Source of the DNA: HXMU1420-2 sp017643305
Lineage (GTDB): Bacteria; Pseudomonadota; Alphaproteobacteria; Rhodobacterales; Rhodobacteraceae
DNA: 64,000 nt
Direction of reading: 5' to 3'
Assembly: GCA_965217135.1 (NCBI GenBank)
Contig: OZ244249.1
Coordinates: forward strand, 4,154,001 to 4,218,000
Under the pieces are notes generated by a model. That model did not search any database. It saw nothing but the letters and a program-made list of their open reading frames with translations, and had not been told where the DNA came from. Of the stretch, positions 52,001 through 60,647 are shown one piece after another. Position 1 is the first letter of the stretch, and every line of letters begins with the position of its first letter. The position numbers and the translations under genes are program-made.

Positions 52001-54337
52001 ATGACCGTCAAACAGATCTTCGACAGTATGGAATACGGCCCCGCCCCTGAAAGCGCGGCCGAGGCGCTGGCTTGGCTGGTGGATCAGGGCGACCGGTTCG
52101 GTCATTTCATCAACGGGGCCTTCACCACCCCCGGCGATGGGTTCGAAAGCCGCAACCCCGCCACGGGCGGTGTTCTGGCAACGCTGTCTCAAGCGACCCG
52201 GGCAGATGTCGACGCAGCCGTCACCGCCGCCCGCCGCGCACAACCGAAATGGGAAAAGCTGGGTGGTCCGGGCCGCGCCCGCTACCTCTATGCCCTGGCG
52301 CGGCTTTTGCAGAAACACGGCCGCCTGTTCGCCGTTCTGGAAACACTAGACAACGGAAAGCCGATCCGCGAAAGCCGCGATATCGACGTGCCTCTGGCCC
52401 AGCGACATTTCTACTATCACGCCGGTATGGCGCAATTAATGGACACCGAGCTGCCCGACCGGCAGGCCATCGGGGTTTGCGGCCAAATCATCCCGTGGAA
52501 TTTCCCACTACTGATGCTGGCGTGGAAGATCGCTCCTGCACTGGCCATGGGCAACACCGTGGTTTTGAAACCGGCGGAATACACATCGCTCACCGCGCTG
52601 CTGTTTGCCGATATCTGCATGCAGGCCGGTTTGCCCAAAGGCGTCGTGAACATCGTAACCGGCGATGGCACCGTGGGCGAGATGATCGTCGCGGCCGAGG
52701 TCGACAAGATTGCCTTCACCGGCTCCACCGCCGTTGGCCGCCGCATTCGTGAAGCCACTGCAGGCGGCGGCAAGGCGCTGACCTTGGAACTGGGCGGCAA
52801 AAGCCCCTACATCGTGTTTGACGATGCCGATCTCGACAGCGCCGTCGAAGGACTGGTGGATGCGATCTGGTTCAACCAGGGCCAGGTCTGCTGCGCCGGA
52901 TCGCGCCTGTTGGTGCAGGAGGATATTGCCGACCGCTTCTACACCAAGTTGCGCCAGCGCATGGACGGGCTGCGCATTGGTAACCCGTTGGACAAATGCA
53001 TTGATGTCGGCGCTGTGGTGGACCTCGTGCAACTGCGCAGCATCACGCGGATGGTGGAGGCGAACACGGCCGGAACCATGTATCAGACCCCCGGGGCATT
53101 GCCCGATGCCGGGTGCTTTTACCCGCCCACACTGATCACGGGAATGGAACCGTCTGACCCGCTGATGCAGGAAGAAATTTTTGGGCCCGTTCTGGTCTCC
53201 ACCACCTTCCGTACCCCGTCGGAGGCCGTGTCGCTGGCCAACAACACCCGCTACGGGCTGGCAGCGACGGTTTGGACCGAAAATGTGAACCTCGCGCTGG
53301 ATATTGCGCCAAAGCTGGTGGCCGGGGTGGTCTGGGTGAATGCCACTAACCTCTTCGACGCCGCCGCCGGCTTTGGCGGTGTGCGCGAAAGCGGGTTTGG
53401 GCGTGAAGGCGGGTGGGAAGGGCTCTCCGCCTATACCAAACCCACTGGCAAACCCCGTGCGATCAAACAGATCGAACCGCTGCGTGGCAGCGGCGCGCCT
53501 ACAGATCCGATTGACCGGACCTCCAAGCTCTATGTCGGCGGCAAACAGGCCCGCCCCGATGGCGGATATTCCCGCCCGGTCTGGGGCAAATCTGGCACCC
53601 TGCTGGGGCACGCTTCGCTGGCCAACCGAAAGGATGTGCGCAACGCGGTTGAGGCGGCACAGAGCGCCGCGGGCTGGGCCAAGACTACGGGGCACTTGCG
53701 CGCGCAGATCCTGTATTACATTGGCGAAAACCTATCTGCGCGGGCGGGTGAGTTTGCCCATCGCATTGATGCCATGACGGGGGGGCGCAAAGGCGCGGCA
53801 GAAGTCGAAGCCGCGATCCAACACTGCTTTACCTACGCGGCATGGGCGGACAAGTTCGACGGGCAGGCGCATGGCGTCCCCATCCGTGGCGTTGCGCTGG
53901 CCATGAAAGAACCTGTTGGCAACATTGGCGTGCTTTGTGCCGATGACGCACCCCTGCTAGGCCTTGTCGCCGCGATGGCACCAGCCATCGCCATGGGCAA
54001 CCGTGTGGTGCTGGTCGGGTCCGAACCTTACCCGCTGGCGGCGGCCGACTTCTATCAGATCCTGGAAACCTCGGACGTGCCCGCAGGCGTGGTCAACATC
54101 CTGACCGGCAGCCATGCAGAGCTGGCCAAACCTCTGGCAACGCATATGAATGTCGACGCGGTCTGGAGCTTTTCGTCCACCGACCTGTCCGGCGTCATAG
54201 AGGCAGGGTCAGTCACGAACCTCAAACGCACATGGGTGAATAACGGGAAGACCCATGACTGGACACAGACCGACGCCCGCGCGTTTCTGGACGCCGCCAC
54301 GGAGGTCAAGAATATCTGGATCCCGTATGGAGAGTGA
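52001..54337 (+). CDS. aldehyde dehydrogenase with a second, degenerate ALDH domain
   Basis: A 778-residue protein. The first domain (about 1-490) is complete: QIIPWNFPLLM, FTGSTAVGRRI, general-base Glu in LELGGKSPYIVFDDAD, and catalytic Cys about 297 in FNQGQVCCAGSR. The second domain (about 505-778) keeps the N-terminal fold (LYVGGKQARPDGGY, MKEPVGNIGVLCADDAPLLG, GVVNILTGSHAEL) but ends without an LELGGK or catalytic Cys region and so cannot catalyse on its own. GGAGGAG precedes the ATG. By position it may oxidise acetaldehyde from DeoC. The SDR gene follows four bases later. Confidence 0.85.
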   Translation: MTVKQIFDSMEYGPAPESAAEALAWLVDQGDRFGHFINGAFTTPGDGFESRNPATGGVLATLSQATRADVDAAVTAARRAQPKWEKLGGPGRARYLYALARLLQKHGRLFAVLETLDNGKPIRESRDIDVPLAQRHFYYHAGMAQLMDTELPDRQAIGVCGQIIPWNFPLLMLAWKIAPALAMGNTVVLKPAEYTSLTALLFADICMQAGLPKGVVNIVTGDGTVGEMIVAAEVDKIAFTGSTAVGRRIREATAGGGKALTLELGGKSPYIVFDDADLDSAVEGLVDAIWFNQGQVCCAGSRLLVQEDIADRFYTKLRQRMDGLRIGNPLDKCIDVGAVVDLVQLRSITRMVEANTAGTMYQTPGALPDAGCFYPPTLITGMEPSDPLMQEEIFGPVLVSTTFRTPSEAVSLANNTRYGLAATVWTENVNLALDIAPKLVAGVVWVNATNLFDAAAGFGGVRESGFGREGGWEGLSAYTKPTGKPRAIKQIEPLRGSGAPTDPIDRTSKLYVGGKQARPDGGYSRPVWGKSGTLLGHASLANRKDVRNAVEAAQSAAGWAKTTGHLRAQILYYIGENLSARAGEFAHRIDAMTGGRKGAAEVEAAIQHCFTYAAWADKFDGQAHGVPIRGVALAMKEPVGNIGVLCADDAPLLGLVAAMAPAIAMGNRVVLVGSEPYPLAAADFYQILETSDVPAGVVNILTGSHAELAKPLATHMNVDAVWSFSSTDLSGVIEAGSVTNLKRTWVNNGKTHDWTQTDARAFLDAATEVKNIWIPYGE

Positions 54338-54341
54338 GTGA

Positions 54342-55166
54342 ATGACCAGAAAAATGGAGTTCCGGGACCGGTCGGTCGTTGTGATCGGCGGCACCAGCGG
54401 GATCAACCGGGGGATTGCCGAAGCCTTTGCAGAAAGCGGCGCAAAGGTTGCTGTGGCCAGCCGCAGCCAGGAGAAGGTCGATGATACGGTCGCAGCGCTA
54501 AAAGACCGCGGTGCCGCAAAGGCGCTTGGGGCGGCTTTCGATGTCCGGGATCCCGAGGCGGTCGCCGCAGGGCTGGCCGGGTTTAATGCCGAATTGGGCA
54601 ATTTCGATGTGCTGATTTCAGGCGCGGCGGGCAATTTCCCTGCGCTGATGACGGAAATGTCAGTCAACGCATTCCGGACGGTCGTGGAAATTGACCTGAT
54701 GGGCACTGTGCATGTGATGAAAGGGGCATATCCCTTTTTGAAAAAGCCCGGCGCAAGCATCGTCAATATCTCCGCCCCGCAGGCCTATCTGCCCTACGAA
54801 GGCCAGGCGCATGTCTGCGCGGCCAAGGCCGGGGTCGACCAGATCACGCGCACATTGTCCATGGAATGGGGCGGCGAAGGCGTGCGCGTCAATTCAGTCG
54901 TGCCAGGGTTCATCGACGGGACAGAGGGAGCCAAACGCCTCGCCCCGACGGAGGAGATCCGGCAGCAGGTTTTGGACAGCGTCCCGCTGGGCCGCATGGG
55001 GCTACCGGATGACGTTGCCAACATGTGCCTTTTCCTGAGCTCCGATCTGGCGACTTACGTGTCCGGTTGCGTCATCAACGTGGACGGTGCCGTTTACCAG
55101 CGCGGGTCCGGTTATCTGGGGCAACAGATGGGCGACATGCTTCGCGCCATGCGCAAAAGTAACTGA
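54342..55166 (+). CDS. SDR family protein, 2,4-dienoyl-CoA reductase-like
   Basis: A 274-residue SDR with cofactor motif VVIGGTSGINRGIAEAFAESGAKVAV, the DVLISGAAGNFPALMTEMS segment, and SAPQAYLPYEGQAHVCAAKAGVDQ. The YxxxK motif is incomplete: Lys is present in AAKAG but Val stands where Tyr should be. The same arrangement, Lys without the adjacent Tyr, is seen in 2,4-dienoyl-CoA reductases. It is probably co-transcribed with the aldehyde dehydrogenase gene. Confidence 0.78.
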   Translation: MTRKMEFRDRSVVVIGGTSGINRGIAEAFAESGAKVAVASRSQEKVDDTVAALKDRGAAKALGAAFDVRDPEAVAAGLAGFNAELGNFDVLISGAAGNFPALMTEMSVNAFRTVVEIDLMGTVHVMKGAYPFLKKPGASIVNISAPQAYLPYEGQAHVCAAKAGVDQITRTLSMEWGGEGVRVNSVVPGFIDGTEGAKRLAPTEEIRQQVLDSVPLGRMGLPDDVANMCLFLSSDLATYVSGCVINVDGAVYQRGSGYLGQQMGDMLRAMRKSN

Positions 55167-55179
55167 CCTGAAGTCGAGC

Positions 55180-55203
55180 GGACGAATTGTCGACAATTCG
55201 TCC
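55180..55203. repeat. perfect 24-bp palindrome
   Basis: GGACGAATTGTCGACAATTCGTCC reads identically on both strands, with no loop. It lies 14 bases after the SDR stop, between convergent genes. It may be part of a bidirectional terminator or a protein-binding dyad. Confidence 0.7.
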
Positions 55204-55216
55204 CCACCCCAATGAT

Positions 55217-55254
55217 GGCACGCAGGCAATTCACTTATGAATTGCCTGCGTGCC
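55217..55254. terminator. bidirectional terminator hairpin
   Basis: GGCACGCAGGCAATTC (55217-55232) and GAATTGCCTGCGTGCC (55239-55254) form a perfect 16-bp stem with loop ACTTAT, centred between the convergent SDR and M16 genes. It can serve both directions; T-rich tails are weak. Confidence 0.7.
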
Positions 55255-55272
55255 GCTTAAGTTGCTGCTGTT

Positions 55273-56574
55273 TTACAGCCCTAGCGGCTTTCCAACCACC
55301 ACGAAATGCAACCCGTTAGGGTCCAGCAATTCCGCCGCGACCCGATTCACGTCTTCCAACGTGACTGCGTTGACTTTTTCGTTGCGGGTCCGGATGTAAT
55401 CCAGCCCCAGATCGTCCATTTGCATATGCACCAGGATCCGCGCAATGCGCCCGTTGCCATCAAACCGCAACGGGTAAGCCCCCGTCAGATAGGTCTTGGC
55501 GTCTTCGACCTCCTGCGCGGTCACGCCCTCGGTCGCAGCGCGGGTCCATTCGGCGCGGATCACGTCCATGGCTTCAGCGATGCGGTCATTCGCGGAGGCC
55601 ACCGACCCCATGTAAACCGCAGCATGATCCTTGGGGACGAGATAGCTGTAGACGCCATATGTCAGCCCGCGTTTTTCACGCACTTCTGCCATCAGGCGGC
55701 TTTCAAATGATCCACCCCCCAGGATCTGGTTTAGCACATAGGCGGCGAAGAAATCTTCGTCATGCCGGTCGATGCCCGATTGTCCGAAAATCGCGACCGA
55801 TTGCGGGGTATCAAACTCCACCACAGTCACGCCGCCATCAATGGTTACCTCTGCAGGCCCCGGCATCGGCGCACCGGTTTCAGGCAACTCCCCCAACAGC
55901 GCGTCGAGCAGCACCCCGAGCTCCTCAGCGGAGATATCCCCGACCACCCCAACGAAAAGACGATCCTTCGCAAACACCCGCTTGTGGGCCTCGAACATGT
56001 CTTCGCGGGTCAGGGCCGCCACGGTTTCCAACGTTCCCTTTTCCGAGCCGCCATAGGGATGTGCGCCATAAGCCATTGCAGCAAAGGTCGCACCCGCAAT
56101 GTCATTGGGGTTTTTCAGATCCCCGGCCAGACCGGACAGAACCTGGCCGCGCACGCGCTCCAATGCTTCCGGATCAAACCGCGGTTGCATGATCGTGTCG
56201 CGTAGCAGGGCCACCACCTCCTCCCGGTTTTCCGTCAGGAAACGGGCCGAGATCGCGATGCTGTCGTCGCTGCCGTCGTAGTCTATGGAAGCAGCCAGTG
56301 CTTCCAACTCGCGCGCATAGGCAACGGCTTCCAGATCGGCGGAACCTTCTTCCAGCAGACCAGTCATCAGATAGGTTGCGCCGCGCTTGTCTTCGGGGTC
56401 GAGCGACAAGCCTCCGCGAAAGCTCAGCTCCAGCGCCATGAAGGGAATGCTGCGATCCTCGACCAGCCATGCCTTGATGCCGTTGGGGGAGGTGACCTCC
56501 TGGATCTTGACCTCGGCCATCGCGGCAATGCTGGTCACAGCCCAGATCAGGGCAGACAGAATAACCCGTGTCAT
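55273..56574 (-). CDS. M16-family peptidase-like protein, non-catalytic partner
   Basis: A 433-residue secreted protein with signal peptide VILSALIWAVTSIAAMA. It has the M16 fold but the HxxEH zinc site is replaced (YLMTGLLEEG), so it is not catalytic. It keeps the Arg/Tyr segment EKRGLTYGVYSYL that such partners contribute to substrate binding. ATG 56574 overlaps the stop of the upstream M16 gene (ATGA); a longer frame is rejected. The two probably form a heterodimeric periplasmic peptidase. Confidence 0.85.
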   Translation of the reverse strand: MTRVILSALIWAVTSIAAMAEVKIQEVTSPNGIKAWLVEDRSIPFMALELSFRGGLSLDPEDKRGATYLMTGLLEEGSADLEAVAYARELEALAASIDYDGSDDSIAISARFLTENREEVVALLRDTIMQPRFDPEALERVRGQVLSGLAGDLKNPNDIAGATFAAMAYGAHPYGGSEKGTLETVAALTREDMFEAHKRVFAKDRLFVGVVGDISAEELGVLLDALLGELPETGAPMPGPAEVTIDGGVTVVEFDTPQSVAIFGQSGIDRHDEDFFAAYVLNQILGGGSFESRLMAEVREKRGLTYGVYSYLVPKDHAAVYMGSVASANDRIAEAMDVIRAEWTRAATEGVTAQEVEDAKTYLTGAYPLRFDGNGRIARILVHMQMDDLGLDYIRTRNEKVNAVTLEDVNRVAAELLDPNGLHFVVVGKPLGL

Positions 56575-57914
56575 TGTGTTGTCTCCTCTGCCCGCATCAG
56601 CCACCCGGTGACCGACGTTTCCGGGCGCAGAACCGCCCGCGCCGCTTCGATGATGTCTTCCTCTGTCACGGCCTGCAGAATGTCAGGCCACGCCTGCACA
56701 TCCTTCACCGTCAGGCCCGAGGTCAGCGCCCGGCCGTAGCGGTTGGCAATGCCTTCCACGTTGTCGCGCGCATAGACCTGCGCGGCGCGCAGCTGCATCT
56801 TGATACGCGCCAAGTGCTCTGCATCGACACCGTCGTTGATGAATTCGACCAGCGCCTGGTCCAGCGCGTCTTCGGCCTCTTGCAGCGTAGTGCCGGGGGT
56901 GGGCACAACAACAACGTCAAAGGTCGTGTTGTCCAGCGACACGCCACTGTAGAACGCGCCAGTATAGATCGCCACTTGCTTTTCGAATTGCAGTTTCTGC
57001 GCCAGATAAGACGTGGTGCCACCACCAAGGATTTCTTCCAGGATCCTCAGGGCCGCGGCCTTTTCCTGTGCCCCGCTGTCGCGTTCCGGCGCCAGGTAGG
57101 ACCGGCTGACATATTCTTGTGCAACACGCGGGTCGCGGAAGGCCACCCTGCGGGCCGCAGTCTGTGGTGGTTCGGTGGCGCGGAAACGTTCAGGCAGATC
57201 AGGATTGGCAGGGATCACGCCATAGTATTTTTCGGCCAATGCGCGAACATCATCGGGATAAACATCCCCTGACACGACCAGGATGGCATTGTTCGGCGCG
57301 TAGTAGGTTTCATAGAATCCCAGCGCATCGTCCATATCCAGCGTTTCCATCTCGTGGCGCCAGCCAATAATCGGGACGCCGTAGCGGTGGTTCAGATACT
57401 GGACCGCGTTCAATTGTTCACCAAACAGGGCGCGTGGATTGTTTTCCGTCCGCTGGTTGCGTTCTTCCAGGATCACGTCCCGCTCAGTCGTGATATCGCG
57501 CTCGGTCAGCCGGATATTGACCATCCGGTCCGCCTCCATCTGCATCATCAGTTCCAGACGGTCCGCCGCGATGCGCTGGAAGTAAGCAGTGTAGTCATAG
57601 CTGGTGAACGCGTTATCGTTGCCGCCATTCGCCGCAACTGTGGCCGACAATTCGCCCGCTTCCATCGTGTCGGTTGCCTTGAAAAGCAGATGTTCCAGAA
57701 AATGCGCAACGCCGGAGGACCCGACGGGTTCATCTGCTGACCCGGCCCTGTACCAGACCATGTGTTGCACGACAGGCGCGCGATGGTCCTCGACAACAAC
57801 GACCTGCATACCATTGTCCAGCGCAAAGGATGTCACGGTCTCCGATGGGCCTTCTGCAAAGGCCATGGGCACAAAAGACAGGGCGGCGCAGACCGCTGCC
57901 AAAACTCGCATCAT
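56571..57914 (-). CDS. M16-family zinc peptidase, catalytic partner
   Basis: A 447-residue secreted metallopeptidase: signal peptide VLAAVCAALSFVPMAFA, inverted zinc motif GVAHFLEHLLFKAT (HxxEH near residue 67) and the downstream Glu in VILEERNQR. Processing-peptidase-like enzymes of this type degrade peptides in the periplasm. ATG 57914 has GGAGA seven bases upstream. It is followed by the non-catalytic homologue in an overlapping gene. Confidence 0.88.
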   Translation of the reverse strand: MMRVLAAVCAALSFVPMAFAEGPSETVTSFALDNGMQVVVVEDHRAPVVQHMVWYRAGSADEPVGSSGVAHFLEHLLFKATDTMEAGELSATVAANGGNDNAFTSYDYTAYFQRIAADRLELMMQMEADRMVNIRLTERDITTERDVILEERNQRTENNPRALFGEQLNAVQYLNHRYGVPIIGWRHEMETLDMDDALGFYETYYAPNNAILVVSGDVYPDDVRALAEKYYGVIPANPDLPERFRATEPPQTAARRVAFRDPRVAQEYVSRSYLAPERDSGAQEKAAALRILEEILGGGTTSYLAQKLQFEKQVAIYTGAFYSGVSLDNTTFDVVVVPTPGTTLQEAEDALDQALVEFINDGVDAEHLARIKMQLRAAQVYARDNVEGIANRYGRALTSGLTVKDVQAWPDILQAVTEEDIIEAARAVLRPETSVTGWLMRAEETTQ

Positions 57915-57994
57915 GTACGTTTCTCCCAAAGGGTGTGCGCACAAGGTACGCCGCGTGGCACGCGGTTCAAGCAATGTTCGCGGGAACGTGAGGA

Positions 57995-58519
57995 TTATTC
58001 GTCATACGGCGGCGAGGACGGCGTCGGCAGACCTGCACGGCGATAGGGGACCGCAATCTCATATGGATCCAGTGCCTCGCGGCGATAGGCCTGTTCATAC
58101 CGGTCGACCCGGAACAGCTTGATACTGGACAATCGCGACTGGCGCTTGCGGAACTTGGCATCTTCTTCTGCCAGCGACTGGCGGATGTCGGGTTGTACAC
58201 CGCCACGGCTGGCTGCAGTCACCAGTGCTGCATCCGATCCGGGGATTGGTGCGTTCGGGTCCAGACGCGCCGGGTTTCCGCCGACCGATGCAACGGCATC
58301 CTGGTTCGGCTTCTGATCCACACGGTTGCCACTACCCGGTGTCGGTGCGGGCAGGAATGCATAGTCCTTTGGTTGCTCCAAGGGCTTGGTCGGCGTAACG
58401 AGAAATTCGTCCGGTCCGTTGCTGGGTTGTTTCAACGTACGCAAGCCCTTGTCGGCGCAACCTCCCAATCCGAAGGTCGCCGCCGCAACACAGACTGTCA
58501 CGATACGAGCGCTCAACAT
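57995..58519 (-). CDS. DUF3035 lipoprotein (possibly BamF-like)
   Basis: A 174-residue lipoprotein: signal peptide VTVCVAAATFGLGGC with the acylated Cys at about residue 21, then a Pro/Asn-rich disordered stretch (LKQPSNGPDEFLVTPTKPLEQP) and a C-terminal charged helix (LAEEDAKFRKRQSR...). This matches DUF3035, a family described as an accessory lipoprotein of the outer-membrane beta-barrel assembly machinery in alphaproteobacteria; that role is family knowledge recalled with moderate certainty. ATG 58519 has AGGAG seven bases upstream. Confidence 0.75.
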   Translation of the reverse strand: MLSARIVTVCVAAATFGLGGCADKGLRTLKQPSNGPDEFLVTPTKPLEQPKDYAFLPAPTPGSGNRVDQKPNQDAVASVGGNPARLDPNAPIPGSDAALVTAASRGGVQPDIRQSLAEEDAKFRKRQSRLSSIKLFRVDRYEQAYRREALDPYEIAVPYRRAGLPTPSSPPYDE

Positions 58520-58569
58520 CAGTTGTCTCCTGCCTTTTTCCAGCCTTCTAACGCATTCTGTCCTATTGG

Positions 58570-59058
58570 TCACGTCGCCTTTTTCCGTGGGCTGCCCAGA
58601 TCAGCCAGAACCAGCCCCGCGGCCCCCGTAAAAATAAAGATGTCAGCAACGTTAAAAACAAACGGGTTCTGGATGCCGCAACAGGACATGTTCAGAAAAT
58701 CCAGAACATAGCCGTACAGAACCCGGTCCAAGACATTACCCAGTGCACCGCCAATCAGCAGCCCGGCACAAAGCTGGACAAACCAAGTCGCACCACTGCG
58801 TATCACCCAGATGGCAACGCCCATGACAACCAGCGCGGAAAACCCGATCAGCACCCAGCGCTGGACGTCACCATCGGCATTGAATAGGCCGAAGTTGATG
58901 CCGCGGTTTTCGCCGTAGCGAAAGGTCAGAAGCGGCGGCAAGACGTCGATCACCTGGCGTTGCGCTAGGCTCATGCCGTGAACGACCACGTATTTGCTGG
59001 CCTGATCGGCCAGGATCGCGCCCAGAGTGGACCAGAGGAGAATACTCTGCCGCATCAT
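58570..59058 (-). CDS. lspA: signal peptidase II (lipoprotein signal peptidase)
   Basis: A 162-residue inner-membrane aspartyl protease with four hydrophobic segments; catalytic Asp residues lie in GGALGNVLDRV and VFNVADIFIFTGA. It cleaves prolipoproteins after lipid attachment, and its neighbour encodes such a lipoprotein. Its start codon at 59058 overlaps the purH stop. Confidence 0.9.
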   Translation of the reverse strand: MMRQSILLWSTLGAILADQASKYVVVHGMSLAQRQVIDVLPPLLTFRYGENRGINFGLFNADGDVQRWVLIGFSALVVMGVAIWVIRSGATWFVQLCAGLLIGGALGNVLDRVLYGYVLDFLNMSCCGIQNPFVFNVADIFIFTGAAGLVLADLGSPRKKAT

Positions 59059-60647
59059 CAGTGTCGGAAATGCCGCATGCCGGTGAACACCATGGCCAGG
59101 CCGGCCTCATCAGCCGCGGCGATCACTTCGTCATCGCGCATCGATCCACCCGGCTGGATGACCGAGGTTGCACCCGCAGCCGCCGCCTCCATCAGCCCAT
59201 CGGCAAATGGGAAGAACGCATCAGATGCCACGGCAGACCCTTTTGTCAACGGGTCGGGCAGACCCAGTGCCTCAGCCATGCGCTCGGCCTTCTTGGCGGC
59301 AATCAGGGCGCTGTCGACTCGGCTCATCTGCCCCGCACCGACGCCGACCGTGGCCCCATCTTTGACATAAACGATAGCGTTGGATTTCACGTGCTTTGCC
59401 ACTTTCCACGCAAACAACAAATCGCGCAGTTCGTCTTCGGTCGGCTGGCGTCTGGTTACAATCTTCAGGTCATCCTGCGTGATGTGGCCGTTGTCCTTAT
59501 CCTGCATCAAGAACCCGCCCGCTACCTGCCGGATGGTCATCGCCGCCGTCTGCGGATCAGCCATCGCGCCAGTGGTCAGCAGGCGCAGGTTCTTCTTGGC
59601 AGCAAACACCGCCTTGGCCGCATCATCTGCTTCGGGCGCAATCACAACCTCGGTAAAGATACCGGTGATCTCCTGCGCCGTCGCTTCGTCCAGCGGCTGG
59701 TTCAGCGCAATGATGCCACCAAAGGCGCTGGTCCGGTCACAGTCAAAGGCGCGCATATACGCCTCTTTCAACGTTACCCCCCGCGCGACACCGCAGGGAT
59801 TGGCATGCTTTATGATCGCACAGGCCGGGCCGTCGGCGGTGGCAAATTCGCTGACCAGCTCGAACGCGGCGTCGGTGTCGTTGATGTTGTTGTAGCTTAG
59901 GTCCTTGCCCTGGTGTTGGGTCGCGGTCGCCACGCCAGATCGGTTGGAGCCATCGGTGTAAAACGCTGCCTTCTGATGCGGGTTCTCACCATAGCGCAGC
60001 GTCTGCGCCAGCGTCCCGCCCACGGCGCGGTACTTGGGCGCCCCGCTTTCCAAATGCAGCGCCATCCAGCCCGATACGGCCGCATCATAAGCTGCCGTAC
60101 GGGCATAGGCAGTCAGCGCCAGATTCTGCCGGTAGCGCAGTGGTGTCGCGCCGTCGTTTCCGCGCATCTCAGCCAGCAGCGGAGCATAATCCGCAGGGTC
60201 CACCACCACATTTACAAACGCATGGTTCTTGGCCGCCGCACGGATCATTGCCGGACCGCCAATATCGATGTTTTCGATACAGGTGTCATAATCGGCACCC
60301 TTCGCCACCGTCGCCTCGAACGGATAAAGGTTTACCACCAACAGGTCGATCGGCCCGATACCGTGTTCGTCCATCGACACCAGGTGATCTTCATTGTCCC
60401 GCAGCGCCAGCAGCCCGCCATGGACCATTGGGTGCAGCGTTTTCACGCGGCCATCCATCATCTCGGGAAAACCCGTCAGCTCGGACACATCCCGAACCTC
60501 CAGCCCCGCGTCTCGCAGGCTGCGCGCGGTGCCGCCCGTGCTGACCAGTTCCACGCCATGCTGGGCCAGCGCCTGACCCAGTTCGATCAGGCCGGTTTTG
60601 TCGGATACGGAAAGCAGGGCCCGGCGCACGGGCTGAAGATCGGTCAT
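59058..60647 (-). CDS. purH: bifunctional AICAR formyltransferase/IMP cyclohydrolase
   Basis: A 529-residue PurH catalysing the last two steps of IMP synthesis. The N-terminal cyclohydrolase domain has RRALLSVSDKTGL, STGGTARSLRDAG and GRVKTLHPMVHGGLLA; the C-terminal transformylase domain has YGENPHQKAAFY, the KHANPCGVA motif with its catalytic Lys-His, and SDAFFPFADG. ATG 60647 overlaps the heparinase gene stop; the TTG just before it is less likely. Confidence 0.93.
   Translation of the reverse strand: MTDLQPVRRALLSVSDKTGLIELGQALAQHGVELVSTGGTARSLRDAGLEVRDVSELTGFPEMMDGRVKTLHPMVHGGLLALRDNEDHLVSMDEHGIGPIDLLVVNLYPFEATVAKGADYDTCIENIDIGGPAMIRAAAKNHAFVNVVVDPADYAPLLAEMRGNDGATPLRYRQNLALTAYARTAAYDAAVSGWMALHLESGAPKYRAVGGTLAQTLRYGENPHQKAAFYTDGSNRSGVATATQHQGKDLSYNNINDTDAAFELVSEFATADGPACAIIKHANPCGVARGVTLKEAYMRAFDCDRTSAFGGIIALNQPLDEATAQEITGIFTEVVIAPEADDAAKAVFAAKKNLRLLTTGAMADPQTAAMTIRQVAGGFLMQDKDNGHITQDDLKIVTRRQPTEDELRDLLFAWKVAKHVKSNAIVYVKDGATVGVGAGQMSRVDSALIAAKKAERMAEALGLPDPLTKGSAVASDAFFPFADGLMEAAAAGATSVIQPGGSMRDDEVIAAADEAGLAMVFTGMRHFRH

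Noticed and set aside
52508..53695. Minus-strand 395-codon frame inside the aldehyde dehydrogenase gene
   Set aside because: Shadow of the catalytic ALDH domain, with no start signal.
55217..55254. Transposon terminal inverted repeat
   Set aside because: No transposase, target duplication or second end is nearby; convergent gene placement fits a terminator better.
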